The translations under genes were made by a program, and so were the position numbers. From NCBI RefSeq assembly GCF_030704535.1, contig NC_081817.1:12080501-12144500 (forward strand): a DNA stretch of 64,000 bases. The letters are read 5' to 3'. Shown here in pieces: positions 23,873-37,019 of the stretch; the first letter of the stretch is position 1, and every line of letters starts with the position of its first letter. The notes beneath the pieces are model-generated. The model was not told the origin of the DNA, did no database searches, and saw nothing but the letters and a program-made list of their open reading frames with translations. This DNA is from Vitis vinifera. Its lineage: Eukaryota; Streptophyta; Magnoliopsida; Vitales; Vitaceae.

Positions 23873-26800
23873 GATTCGCAATGATGGGAAACAAAAGGAA
23901 GTCTCAATGAGCATAGATTTAACCTAGGTTGATGTCTCAATGATGATAAACCAAATGAAGAAACAAATAACCTTAGAGAGAGAACCTAGGATGACTTCAC
24001 AATGATTGGAAACCAAAGAAAATGACATTGAACATAGACAAAAACCTTGGATAGAATCCAATTCTTAGGAAACCAAAGGAACTAAAAACGAACACGGGCA
24101 GAAACTTGGCTGGCATTAGAATGATGATACAACAAAGAAACAACTGACTAAGCTTAGCTAGAAACAGGATGGCATCCCAATGATCAAAACAAATAAGGAA
24201 CCAAAATTGAACATAAATAGAACCTTGGATGACGTCCTAGTGATGGGAAAGGAAAGGAAAAAACGAATAAGTTTAGATAAAAACTAGGATGACATCTCAA
24301 GCATGGGAAACTAAAGGAACTGAGAATGAAAATATATAGAACCAAGAATGGCGTTCTAACGATGAGCAATTGAAGAAACAGAGGAATATGCTTTAGATGA
24401 ACTAAGAATGAACATAGATAAAACATAGGATGGAGTCTCAATGATGAGAAACAAAAGGAACAAAGAAATAAGCTTTAGATGGAAAGTAGAATGGCATCCT
24501 AATGATGGAACCAAGAACTACCATAGATACAAACTACGATGGTGTCAACACAATGAGAAATGAAAGAAACAATCGACTAATCTTAGGTAGAACATGGGAT
24601 GACATTCCAATGATTGGAAACCAAATAAACGAAAATTCAACATAGATAGAACCTAGGATGGCATCCTAGTGATGAAAATCAAAAGGAACAAATAAATAAG
24701 CTTTAAATAGAAACTAAAACCTAGGATGGCATCCCAATGATGGGAGATGGAACTAAGAATGAACATAGATAGAATATAAGGTGGTGTCCTTAAGATGAGA
24801 AATGAATAAGCATAGATCGAACCTTGGATGGCTTCGCAATGATGGGAAACAAAAGGAACTTAGGATGATTGAACCTATGATTACGTTTCAATGTTAAGAA
24901 ACTAAAAGAATAAACAAATAACCGTAGATAGATCCCATAAAGCAATCGAACGAACAATCGAATATGCTTTAAATGAACAAAGAATGAACATAGGATGAGT
25001 CTCAATGATGAGAACCGAAAGGAGCAGAGAAATAAGCTTTAGATGGAAACCAAGATTGCATCCTAATGATGGAAACCTTAGGAGGAAAGAATTAACGTAA
25101 ATAAAGCCTAGGATGGCATGCTAATGATGAGAAACGAAATGAACAAATGAATAAGCATGGATAGAACCTAGGATACCTTCTCAATGATTGGAAACCAAAC
25201 GAACTAAGAACGAACACAGACAGAAACTACGATGAGAAGCGAAAGAAACAATCTCGACTAATCCTTGGTAGAAAATAGGATCATATTCTAATGATTGGAA
25301 ACCAAATGAACAAAAATTCAACATAGTTAGAACCTAGGATGGCATTCCAGTGATGGTGTCACAATGATGAGAAGCCAAAGAAACAACCGACTAATCTTAG
25401 GTAGAACCTAGGATGGCATCCCAACTATTGGAAACCAAAGTAACTAAAATTGAACATATATAGAACCTAAGATGACGCCCCAGTGATGAGAACAAAAGGA
25501 ACAAATGAATAAGCTTAAATAGAACCTAGGATCACATCCTAATGATAGGACACTAAAGGAACTGAGAATGAAAATAGATAGAACTAAGATTGATGTTCCA
25601 ATGATGAGCAATCAAAGGATGACATCCCAATGGTGGGAAACCGAAGGATCTAACAAAGAACATAGATAGAAACTAGGATGTTGCCCCAACGATTAGAAAC
25701 CAAAGGAACTAAGAACGAACATAGATAGAAACTAGGATGGCATCAAAAAGGAGGAGAAGGCAAAGGAACATAAGCACAAGATTAGATAGAACCTAGGATG
25801 GCATCCTAGTGATGTGAAACCAAAGTAACTACGAATGAATATATATAGATTGTAGGATGGCGTCACATTGATAACCAACCAAAGGAATGAAGAAATAAGA
25901 ACGCATAAAAACTCGAATGACATCCTAATGAATGGGAACCTTAGGAAGTAAGAATGAACAAACATAGAACCTAGAATGGCATTGCAATAATTGGAAACTA
26001 AGGAACAAATAATTTATCTTAGATAGAATCTATGATGACTTCGCAATAATTGGAAACGAAAGGAACCATTAATGAACATAAAAAAAACCTAGGATGGCAT
26101 CCAAATGTTTGGAACCCAAAGGAATTCAAAACAAACATACATAGAAACTAGGATGGCGTCACAATGATGTTCTAACTAAACAAATCACCTTAGATAGATC
26201 CTTGGATGGCTTCCCAATGATTCAAAACTAAAGGAACTAACAATAAACGTAGCCAGAACGTAGGACCGAATCCAAATGTCGGGAAACCAAAGGAACTAAG
26301 AACGAACATAGATAAAAACTAGGGTGGCATTTCAACAATGAGAAACCAAAGAAACAACAAGCTAAGTAGAGGTAGAAACCTAAGATTACATCTCCACGAT
26401 AAGAAACTAAAGGAACTGACTTTGAACATAGATAGATGCTAGAAAGGCATCTCGGTGATGGCAAACCAAAGGAAAAAACGACTAAGCTTAGATAGAAACT
26501 AGGATGGCATCCCAATGAAAGGAAATCAAATTGAACATAGATAGAACCTACGATAGCATCCTAGTAAAGATAAACAGAAGGAACTAAGATGGGAAACTAA
26601 GGAAACTTAGAATGAACATAGATAAAGTCAAGAAAGGCGTTCCAATGATAAGTAATCAAAAGAACAAACATGAGCTTAGATAGAACTTAGGATGACATCC
26701 AAATGATGGCAAACCTTAGGAAGTAAAAATGGAAAAAGATAGAACCTAGAATGGTGTTCCAATGATGGTGGGACCTAGAACGACATCTCAATGATGAGAA

Positions 26801-27445
26801 ACCAAAGGAACTACAAACGAACATCGATAGAAACTAGGATGGTGTTGCAATGAGCATAAAGTAAAGGAACAAACGAATAAGCTTAAATTGAAGCTAGAAT
26901 CGCCTCACAACGATGAGAAAGCAAAGGAAGCAACAAATAAGCTTGGATTCAACCTAGCATGGGTTCCCATAAATTTTAAACAAAAGGAACTAAAATTAAG
27001 CACAGATAGAACCTAGGATGACATCTCAATGATGAGAAACAAAAACAAGAAAGAAATAAGCTTAAATAGAAACTAGGACGGCATCCCATTGATGGAAAAC
27101 CTTAGGAAGTTAGAATGACCTATGATAGAACCTAGGATGGCGTCCTAATTATGAGAAACCAAACAAACATACGAATAAGCTTATAGATTAAAACTATGAT
27201 AGTAACCCAATGACGGATAACTAAAGGAACTAAGAATGAAGAGAGATAGAACCAAGAATTATGGTCCAATGATGAGCAATCAAAAGAACAAACGAATTAG
27301 CTTAGATAGAACCTAGGATGGGATCTCAATGATGTGAAACTAAACAAACTAATGATGAAAATGAATAGTAGTATGAATGGCGTTCCAATGATGAGCAATC
27401 TCAAGAACAAATGATTATGTTTAGATAAAACCTAGGATGACATCC
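23873..27445 (+). repeat. ~60 bp satellite, segment 2
   Basis: A continuation of the segment before the solo LTR, same unit. The stretch near 24236-24480 resembles 16498-16720, and 25359-26482 resembles 19611-20735 with almost no net indels. Without the 2812 bp LTR the latter offset is about 2.9 kb, a higher-order period older than the LTR insertion. Confidence 0.86.
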
Positions 27446-28146
27446 TGATTATGGCTTGAAGGATGAGGGATACCCTAAATAAACTTTAGGAAGTGGGATG
27501 CCCTAAACGATGCCCTTAATAAACTTAATGAAGGGAAATCTCTAAACAAAGTTAAGGAAGGGGGATGCTCTAATCAAATTTGAGTAGGCGGGATGCCCTT
27601 AAAAAGCCAATGGAAGTAGAACGTCATAAATGAACATTAAGAAGGGGGATTCACTAACAAGACTCATAGAAAGGGCATGCCACAAACAAACTCCACCAAA
27701 CAGGGATGCCCAATCCCAACAAAAGCGATTGTGCTAAACAGACTACTGGATGGGGATGTCCTACTACACTAAAGGAAGTGGGAGTTTGCTAAGTAATCCC
27801 TAGGAAAGGGTATGCGCTAAAAGAATTGAACGAAGGTTGGTTGTCTAAACAAACTCTAGGAAAGGGAATGAATTAAAAATCTCCATGAAGATGGATGACC
27901 TAAGAAACTGAAGGAAGGGTGATGAACTAAAGTAAATCAAGGTAGTTTGATAGGCCAATGAACAGGAATGTCCTTAAAAAATTGAGGAATGGGAATACCC
28001 TAATAACACTTGAGGAAAGAGGATGCCCTAAATAAACTCAATGAAGGGGAATACCATAAACAAACTTAAGGAAGGGGGTGCCCAAAAACAACTCATGGAA
28101 GGAGGATGTCCTGAACACACTCAAGGAATAGTGCAAACCCTTAAAC
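27446..28146 (+). repeat. ~27 bp minisatellite, block 1
   Basis: Degenerate units built on CTCAAGGAAGGGGGATGCCCTAAACAAA, about 26-28 bases. The block starts directly after a satellite unit ending ATGGCTTGAAGGATGAGGG and stops where satellite DNA resumes. It is one half of a larger duplication with the block starting near 28796. Confidence 0.85.
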
Positions 28147-28795
28147 AAACTCATAGGATGGCGTCCTAATTATGAGAAACCAAAGGAACATACGAATAAA
28201 CTTAGATAGTTCACAATGATGGGAAACCAAATAATAAGCTTAGATAGTTCACACTGATGGGAAACCAAATAAACGAACAATGAACATAGGTCGAACCTAG
28301 GATTGTTATCCAAATGTGTGGAACCCAAAGGAACTAAAAATAAACCTAGATAGAAACTAGGATGACATCACAATGATGTGAAACATAACAAACAACCAAG
28401 CTTAGGTAGAACCTAGGATGGTATACAGACAATCAGACACAAAATTAACTCAAATTGGATATAAATAGAACCTAGGATGACGTCCTAGTGATGAGAAATC
28501 AGAGGAACCAACAAAGAAACTTATATTAAAACAAGGATAGTAACCCAATGACGGGGAACTAAAGGAACGAAGAATGAACATAGATAAAACCAAGAATTAT
28601 GGTCCAATGATGAGCAATCAAAAGAACAAACGAATTAGCTTAGATAGAACCTAGGATGGGATCTCAATGATGTGAAACTAAACAAACTAAGAATGAAAAT
28701 GAATAGTAGTATGAATGGCGTTCCAATGATGAGCAGTCTTGAGAACAAATGATTATGTTTAGATAAAACCTAGGATGACATCCTAATTATGGCTT
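28147..28795 (+). repeat. ~60 bp satellite block between minisatellite blocks
   Basis: The sequence returns to the GGATGGCGTCCTAATTATGAG-type satellite for about 650 bases, then enters minisatellite again through the same junction as at 27446. The part from about 28539 repeats 27201 onward at an offset of 1338. Confidence 0.83.
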
Positions 28796-31700
28796 GAAGG
28801 ATAAGGGATACCCTAAATAAACTTAAGGAAGTGGGATGCCCAATGCCCTTAATAAACTTAATGAAGGGAAATCTCTAAACAAAGTCAAGGAAGGGGGATC
28901 CCCTTAAAAAGCCAATGGAAGAAGAACGTTGTAAATGAACATTAAGAAGGGGGATTCACTAATAAGACCCATAGAAAGGGCATGCCACAAACAAACTTTA
29001 CCAAGGGGGATGCCCAATCCCAACAAAAGCGGTTGTGCTAAACAACCTCAAGAAATGGAGTTGCGCTAAATAAACTACTAGATGGGGATGCCCTACTACA
29101 CTAAAGGAAGTGGGAGTCTACTAAGTAATCCCTAGGAAATGGTATGTGCTAAAAGAATTGAAAGAAGGTTGGTTGGTCTAAACAAACTCTAGGAAAGGGA
29201 ATGAATTAAAAATCTCCATGAAGATGGATGACCTAAGAAACTGAAGGAAAGGTGATGGACTAATGTAAATCAAGGTAGTTTGATAGCCCAATGAACAAGA
29301 ATGTCCTAAAAAAAATAGAGGAATGGGAATACCCTAATAACACTCGAGGAAAGAGGATGCCCAAAATAAACTCAATGAAGGGGAATACCCTAAACAAACC
29401 TAAGGAAGGGGATGCCCGAAAAAACCTCAAATAAGGAGGATGTCTTGAACATACTCAAGGAATAGGGCATACCCTTAAACAAACTCAAGAAAGGGGGGTG
29501 TGCTAAACATACTCAAGGATGGGGGCATAACCTAAACAAATGCAAGGAATAGGAATTCAACAAAGAATCTATGGGATGGGGAGGAAGAGATGCCTTAATA
29601 ACATTGAAGAAAAGGGGATGATGTAAATATAGATAAGGAAGGTGAATGTCATAAATTAATTGAATGAAAGGGGATGTCTTAAAGAAAATAATGGAAAAAG
29701 GTGCCTTAATAAGACTCGATGAAATCACATTCCCTAAATGAACTCAAGGAAGGTACATGCATTAAATAAACTCAATGATGAAGGATGCCCTAAACAAACT
29801 AAAAAAAAAAAAGGCATTGCCATTAGGAAACTCATGGAAGGGGAATGCACTAATAAGACTCAAGGATGGGGGTTGCCTTAAACATAATCAAATGAGGAGG
29901 ATGCCATAAGTAACTCTAAGAATCAGGTTGCCCTAAACAAACTCTAGGAAGGGGGATGCACTAAAAAAATTCTCAAGGAATAGATATTCTATAAAGAAAC
30001 TAAGGGATAGTGGGACGTCTTAATATGACTCAAGGAAGGGGGATGCCCTAAACAAAGATATGGAAGGAGAATATTGTAAACAAACTCAAAGAAGGGGATG
30101 TGCTAACACGACTCAATGAAGCATGCGCTAAAGAAACTCAAAGAAGGGGGATTCTCTAAACAAAATTTGGGAAGGGGATGGCATTAACAAACTCAAGGAA
30201 GGGGGATGCTCTAAACAAACTCTTGGAAAGGGAATGAATTACAAAATCTCCATGAAAAAGAATGACCTAAGAAGCTAAAGCAAGGGTGACGCCCTAATGT
30301 AACTCAAGGGAGTGGGATGGCTTAAGGAAATTCAAGGAACATGGATGCACAAAACAAACTAAAGGAAGGGGATACCCTAATAAAACTATAGGAAAGCGGA
30401 TGCCTTAAATAAACTCTAAGAAGGGAAATGATCCTAGGCAAACTCAAACAAGGGAGATGTGCCAAAAAAAAAAAAAAACTCAAGAAAGGGGGAGGGAGGG
30501 GCTTAACAAACTCCAAGAGGCAAATGTGCTATGAATCTTAAGGAAGTGGGAGTGCACTAAATCAACTCTTGGAAGGGGGTGCCATAAACTCAAGCAAGGG
30601 GGATCCTTTACACAAACTCCAGGAAGGGGAACGAATTAAATAATCTTCATGAAAAGGGACTAAGAAACTCAAGGAAGGTGAAGCCCTAAAGTAACCCAAG
30701 GGAAAGGGGTGCCCCAAGAAACTCAAGGAATGGGGATGCCCTAAACAAACTAATGGAAGGGGGATTCCTTAATAACAATTTAGGAAGAGAAATGCCCTAG
30801 TAACACTCAATGAAGGGGGATTCCCTAAACAGACTCAAGGATGGGGAAATCCTTAAACAAACTAAAGTAAGGTGGATCCCATAAACAAAGTTAGGGAATG
30901 GGGATGCCACACACAAACTCAAGGAAGGGGAATGCCTTTATAAGACTTGAGTATGGGAGATGCCTTAAACAAAGTCACTGAAGGAAGATGTCCTAAACAA
31001 ACTGGAGAAAGGAAGATGTCCTAAATAAACTCCAAGAGGGTATACCATAAACCAACTCAAGGGGTAGGGAGACGTTATAAAAAACTAATGAAAGGGGGAT
31101 GTGTTAATAACAGTGATGGAAAGCAGTTGTCATAGACAAACTCCAAGAAAGGGGATTCCCTAGACAAACTCAATGAAGGGAGATGTGCCAAAAATATATA
31201 GAAAATGGGAGGTGTTGAACAAACTACAGGAGGTGCATGCCCTATAAAACTTAAGAGAGTGGGGGTGCACTAAATCAACTATTGAAAGGGGGATGCCCTA
31301 AACAAACTTAAGGAAAGGGGATGGCTCTACACAAAGTCCAAGAAAGGGAATGAACTAAACAATCTCCATGAAGAGGGTTGACCTAAGAAACTCAAGAAAG
31401 GGAGATGCCCTAATGTAACTCGAGAGGGTGATGCACTAAAGAAACTCAAGGAATGGGGATGCCCTAAACAAACTAAAGGAAGGGGAATACCCTAAACAAA
31501 TTCATAGAATGACAATACTTTAAACAAACTAAAGGAAAGAAGGGTGTCCAAAAGAAAATCAAGGAAGGGATTCCCCACAAGAACTAAAGGAAAGGATGCC
31601 TTAATGAAACTCTATGCCATAAACAAATTCAAGGACAGGGGATGTTGTTAAAAAACTCTAGGAATGTGGATGCCCTATAAAACTTAAGGAAGTGGGAGTG

Positions 31701-32475
31701 CATTGAATAAACACTTAGTAAGGGGATGCCTTAAACAAATTCAACTAAGGTGAATGCTCTACACAAACTCTAGGAAAGGGAATGACCTAAGAATGTGAAG
31801 GAAGGGTGATGCACTAAGGGTTTCTTAAGGAATCCCATGGCCTAGGCAAACTAAAGGAAGGGGGGTATCATGATAACACTTGGGGAAAATGAATGCCCCA
31901 AACAAATTCAAAGAAATCGAATGCCCTAAAAAAAACTCAAAGGGGATGCTAAAAAAACAACTAAAGGAAAACGGGATGTCCTAAACAAAGTCAAGGAAGG
32001 GAGATTCCCTAATAATAATCAAGGAAATGGGATGACCTAAACAAACTAAGGGTAGGGGGATGCCTTAAAGAAACTCTAGGAAAGGGGATGTCATAAACAA
32101 AATTAGGAAATAAGGATGAATTTAAAAAAAAAAAAAAAAAAACTCCACGAAGAGGGATGACCTAAGAAAATGAAGGAAGGGTGATTCCCTAATTTAACTC
32201 AAGGGAATATAATGACTTATGGAAACTCTAAGAAAGGAGATGCCTTAAACAAATTAAAGGAAGGTGGATGCCCTAATAAAGGGAAATGACCTAAATAAAC
32301 TAAAGGAAAGGGTGATGCTAAACAAACTAAAGGAAAGGGGGATGTCCTAAACAAACTAAGGGGGATGCCCAAAAAAAAAAAACTCAAGGAAAAAGGGATG
32401 CCCTAAACAATGTTAAGGATAGGGGATACTCTAATCAAACTGAAAGAAAGAATGTGCCATAAACAAAGTCTAGGA
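28796..32475 (+). repeat. ~27 bp minisatellite, main block
   Basis: About 3.7 kb of purine-rich degenerate units (AAGGAAGGGGGATGCCCTAAACAAACTC-like) with strong strand asymmetry: the plus strand is nearly all A and G with CCCTAAA steps. Short A tracts (near 29805, 30465, 32130 and 32370) interrupt it. CCCTAAA recalls the plant telomere repeat, but here it is one step per 27 bp unit. No gene is present. Confidence 0.86.
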
Positions 32476-35398
32476 AGGGGGTTACTATGGACTTGCATTT
32501 CTCACTTGCGTCCCCACTCAACGACGAGACTCATTTTTTATTTGTGAAAAATTGATATTTTATTAAAATTTGGAGTTCTCATGCCACTTATTTTTATTTA
32601 TTTTTTATAGGGAAAATAATATAAGAAACTAAAAGCCTAAGAAAAATGACACCTTAAACTTTTGGAAAAACATGTCTTTGAAATAATAAATCCGAGTTTA
32701 GGTCCAAAGATCAAGTTACCTATCAGGAAGGTACCTTAAGATAATGGTACTCTAAACCCTTGAAAAGGTCTCTACCGACTAAATTGAGGGAAGTACGACA
32801 ATTAAGTGATTAATAGAGGGAATCAAGGAAGACTAATGGTGATTACTTAAATTCCAATAACATATTAAGCATGCTAAACAAATAATTCAAGTTAGACCAT
32901 AAAGGAAGAGTAATACCTGCAATTTAAAGTATTACAAGATACTAAAGTTAGTTAAAACAACAAAATATATAACATGCATCTCATCAGCGAAAATCAAACA
33001 AACATCAAGGCACTTAGTGCCAATATCAAACATGGTATGGTTCACACAAAACATTTCATATGTAACTAAAAAGAAGTGAATGGTGGAGAGTGTACCTGAA
33101 GAACATATCTTTAACGCAATACACTTTCAATACAAATGGAGAAGCTAGGATAAAAGATGATGACAAGCAATTATGAGAGCATAATATCTGCATGGCATGA
33201 ACTTACAAAGACATCAGCTATACAAGGTATATAACCAACTAAATAAATCAACTTTGGGAAAAGCTTTTTTGATGCAAATAACATTCTAGAATCAATTTCA
33301 AGAAGTGAGTAACATCACACAATTGTGGAAAAAAAAAATTTAATACACTCCAAAAATAATTAAAACAAATTTTAAAACTAAAAGGTCATTAGCTAAGTTG
33401 AAACTGGTAGCAATGATTAATTTTAAAATATCTTTTATGTAGGGTTCTATCAAATCTTCCTTCAATATTCCATAACCCATACATCCTCAACCTCAAGTGA
33501 AAAGATTACCAAGGCCAAGGACATTCCCATTAGTTTGGGGGCACAAGTTCAAACTTATGTGAATAAAAACAAAGTTTTTGGAAAACCAAAAAGAGAATGC
33601 AACTTGTATGAAATGAGTTGCATGTTTTTAAAAGAAAGTGAGATCTTTGCCCTAAACCTAAAACGAATTTTGTTTTAAAGTCCTTAAATGATTTTTTTCC
33701 TTTTGAAAATAATTTAAATTATTTTAAAAAAAAAATGATTTTAGGAGGAGCAAAAAAGGAACTAAGAAAATTAAGAAATTCCAAACAAAAGACCTAAAAG
33801 TTGGGATTTTTTATTCATAACTTAAAACAATTTGAAAAGAAAGGAAAAATCAACTTAGACCTTCTTTTTGGCTACCTTTTCATTCATGATGGAGAAAAGA
33901 TCTTTTTTTGTAAAAGAAATTTTGACTCAAAAATCAATTAAGTTTTTTCTAAAGAATAACAAGCTCTCAAAGGTAAATAATCAAACATCATGAATTTTTA
34001 ACTAAGATATCATTCAAAGAACTTTAGAAAATAACTTAAGATGATTTTTTAACTAAACTAGCATTCAAGGAACTTTAAAAAAGAATCTAACATCAATTTT
34101 TAATGAAACTAGCATACAAAGAACTTTAAAAAACTAATACAAAAATTCAAATTCCATTATTATCTTTCAAATTTATCTAGAAATTTAAACTCCAAAACTT
34201 ATATATTGCCTAAGGGAAAATCTAACAAATTCATCACCACCATGAAAAGGAGATAGAGATTACTTGTCTTAAGGGGCAAAACAAGAGAAATGCCAATCTC
34301 ACATAAGTACCAAATAGGTTGTTAAAAACAACAATGATTAAACCAATTGCTCTAACAACAAAAGCATAAGTTGATTTACATATTAAGGCAAAGAAGAAGA
34401 AAAACACACTTCTTGTCATTGTCGTAGCTCTGAACTTATTAAACCCCACATTCCACATTATATTATTTCTTAAGAAAACCACAAAAATAATAAGAAACAA
34501 ACAACTTTTATAGTGGATTACAAAAATAGAGTTGGCTCTACCATTGTGATTTAGTGCTTCTTTTTCCTGTTCTTTTGTTAATAGCTGATTTAAATATTAA
34601 TTAAAGCATGCAATTTACATAAAGGAAATCCTAGTTGGACCCTTGCTAGCCTTTTTCTATTCCTTATAGAGTAAGACACCAAGCTACAGTTGGAAATTGA
34701 CCTAAATCGCCAATAACTAACATGGGTGAAGGTCAACAAACCAAAGCAAACTTAAAGCAAAATAAAAATGCAATCACAGTTTAAGACTTCCAACACCCTT
34801 ATTGAACTCAACCACATAGTGTAACTCATTATTGTGTGAATCACAACAACTATCAACAAAAAAATATAAACACATCATTTCTTTCTTGTTGCACAGGGTA
34901 TACAACAATGATTGCGTGGGGATGAAAAATTGTTGAAAATGACACAAATCTACCATCAAAGACAAGGCAATTCTACAACACAAACTGCTTAAAATACAAT
35001 GGCATAAGCGAAGAGTTTTTTACCATATCAATGATTCAATAAGATGACTTTCAATGATTTCTTAACCACAAACTGCCACATACATGATTTTCATAACTCA
35101 AACCTAGGTACAAAGTCAAGTACAAGAAAACATGAAATCCATAGTCATGCCCACAAAGCAGTAAAAATGTATAGACATCACTATATAACAATGAAATCAA
35201 GCCAATCTATGAGAAAAAAAAAAGGAAAAATAAATAAATAAAATAAAATCCCGAACAATCCAAATACATTATCTAGTAAGATAAGAATGCAATTGAGCGA
35301 AATAACGTAAAAGAGGAAAAATAAGACAAAAAAGAACATTATGAAAAGAGGATGACTCCTAGAACATTTGACCCACAACCCTATCATTGGTCTAGTTT
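32476..35398. other. AT-rich intergenic DNA, no gene recognised
   Basis: The block begins ACTTGCATTTCTCACTTGCGTCCCCACTC. The following A/T-rich text looks like old retroelement or intergenic repeat DNA, but I cannot name a family. Short open frames on either strand lack gene-like composition. Confidence 0.5.
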
Positions 35399-35470
35399 GG
35401 ATTGACGGGGCTTGAACCCGTAGCTTCCACCTTGCAAAGGCATTGCACTGACCAATTGAACTACAATCCC
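35399..35470 (-). pseudogene. Degenerate plastid-type tRNA-Asp (trnD-GUC) sequence
   Basis: On the minus strand, GGGATTGTAGTTCAATTGGT, a variable middle, and GGGTTCAAGCCCCGTCAATCC lay out as a tRNA: acceptor stem, D arm, anticodon arm and T arm with TTCAAGC. From memory it matches plastid trnD-GUC except for scattered changes. The anticodon loop reads TTTGCAA, so the anticodon would be TGC, not GTC. The first acceptor pair is mismatched. Most likely a nuclear plastid DNA relic, or less likely a diverged nuclear tRNA gene. Confidence 0.6.
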
Positions 35471-35499
35471 ACATAAATAAGGTCACAACTGTCAATATA

Positions 35500-35960
35500 G
35501 GTAACCAAACAAGTTGTACAAATAACTTTGGTGGCACATGTCCCAATTATATGACATAGAAAATCTTTTGTCCCTGAATTCTTAAATAGTACCGCATTCT
35601 CAAACTAAGAGAATACATTCCTACAAAATCCAATTAACAAATATAAACATGAAAAATCAAATTAAAAAATATCAAACTAATTATACAATATACTTTACAA
35701 TGAAAGATAAGTAATTTTTAACTAGGTCTCATGACCCAAAGAGCATCAAAAAGGGTTGATCTCTAGTGAATTAGCTATTATGTTGAGTAGTTGAACCCTT
35801 TGTGGATCCCAATTCCATGAGTGTATAAGCTATTTCTTCCAACAACTCAATATTGCTTAAATCTATAATGAGAACACTTTACTAAATTAGAAGCAAAGAC
35901 CAACAAGACACACTCAAACACATAGAAAGAAAGAGTGCCTTGGAGTTGTTATTGACACCA
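35500..35960 (-). repeat. Partial duplicate of the 38570-38960 block
   Basis: The order of short matching stretches is the same in both blocks: GGTAGCACATGTCCC-like, ATCTTTTGTC, AAATAAGTAATTT, GGTCTCATG, CCAATTCCAAGAGTGTATA, AACACTTT and AGTGCCTTGG. Divergence is high. Both carry the same CAP-D2 exon with its flanking intron, so the gene fragment was duplicated with its non-coding DNA. Confidence 0.7.
35527..35604 (-). pseudogene. Condensin subunit CAP-D2 exon fragment, copy B
   Basis: After an acceptor-like CTCTTAG the minus strand reads FENAVLFKNSGTKDFLCHII then GTCATK. From family knowledge this is the CAP-D2 segment usually like FENATLLKDSETKDALCRIIGTCATKYHYT (condensin I non-SMC subunit 1, a HEAT-repeat protein of mitotic chromosomes). 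Similarity is lost after ATK. It is a short, isolated, decayed exon, a partner of the copy at 38381-38656. Confidence 0.6.
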
Positions 35961-36510
35961 ATATTAGACACCCAAATGAGGACAATGTTGAGGGGGGAAA
36001 AAGAATAGATTTTTATTGAATTTTGATGACTTCACCATCTAGATGTTTATAAACATAGAGATTTGAAAAATAATTCAATACCTTTGAAATTCAAGAAAAG
36101 ATTTGCACATAAGATGGCCATAACTTCAACTATCATTGATGTTCAACGCTTCAGCTTATCATGCAGTAGAACATTTCAAAAATTGTGTGCTTAGATGTCA
36201 ATTAAATTTTCTTACTAACTTTCAGAAGCATTGATAGATACAGATCTATCAGCATCAATCCACAAATGTCTAAACCAACTCAACAACGATATGGATTATT
36301 TTGGTCTTGTTATATCTCTACATGCATGTGCCTCAAACATGTCAGGACCAACACCGTTCAACAATTCATGTTTCTAGGTGTTCCTTTCGCATATAAAAGT
36401 TGACAATCAGATATGCAAGCTTCAACTAAAGTTCTAATAAAAAGCTAAGAAAAGATAACTTGCTAAAAATTTTCAAGAAGACACAAGGAACAGATCAAGC
36501 AACTATAGAA

Positions 36511-36787
36511 TCAAAGTGGGCATTTCTTGCACATACCTTCAACAATATCAGTTTTTGAAAATTCTTCTGCACTGCTCTTAGCTACCATAAAACATTTCAA
36601 ACTACCAACTTTCTGTTGATGTATGGGCATTTCTTGCAGTAACCTCTTCTTCCATTTGTTCCATATGGAATTTGTCAAGCTTCTCAAACTCCTCAATGCG
36701 AGACTTGAGTTCTAGTTGCAAACTCCTTACTATGGTTTTCGTTAGTGTGAAAAAAATACACCAATTATTAAAAAAAATAAACTGCAA
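36511..36787 (-). pseudogene. Charged, coiled-coil-like fragment, possibly part of the CAP-D2 relic
   Basis: The minus strand reads LKSRIEEFEKLDKFHMEQME, a helix-forming, charge-rich stretch, followed after a frame break by VAKSSAEEF-type sequence. CAP-D2 proteins contain similar helical text and lie on both sides here, so I suspect the same source, but the match is weak. No clear splice sites were found. Confidence 0.3.
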
Positions 36788-37019
36788 ATGAGGTAATGCA
36801 AGAACTTAATACCTTGCTAGGTTATTAATGAAGTATGTCTCCAATATGGTAAATAAGAGACTAGTCCAAGCGTAAGCTATATTCAACAAAAATGCAAGGT
36901 GCCATGACATTATATCTTATAATGAAGTCATGCATTAAAACTTGACATGATAATAAGTTGTCATATTAGTACATGATAGATGAAAATAGAATTAAAACAA
37001 TAGTATAAACAATACATGT

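Noticed and set aside
16814..26515. Many minus-strand frames of 60-125 codons with leucine- and serine-rich, membrane-like peptides
   Set aside because: They are recurring translations of the ~60 bp satellite; the same peptides reappear with each unit.
9843..32475. Possible CRISPR-like array
   Set aside because: Units are degenerate, contiguous and without unique spacers, and the context is plant nuclear DNA.
28796..32475. Interstitial telomere tract
   Set aside because: CCCTAAA occurs as single steps in a longer unit, never as consecutive heptamers.
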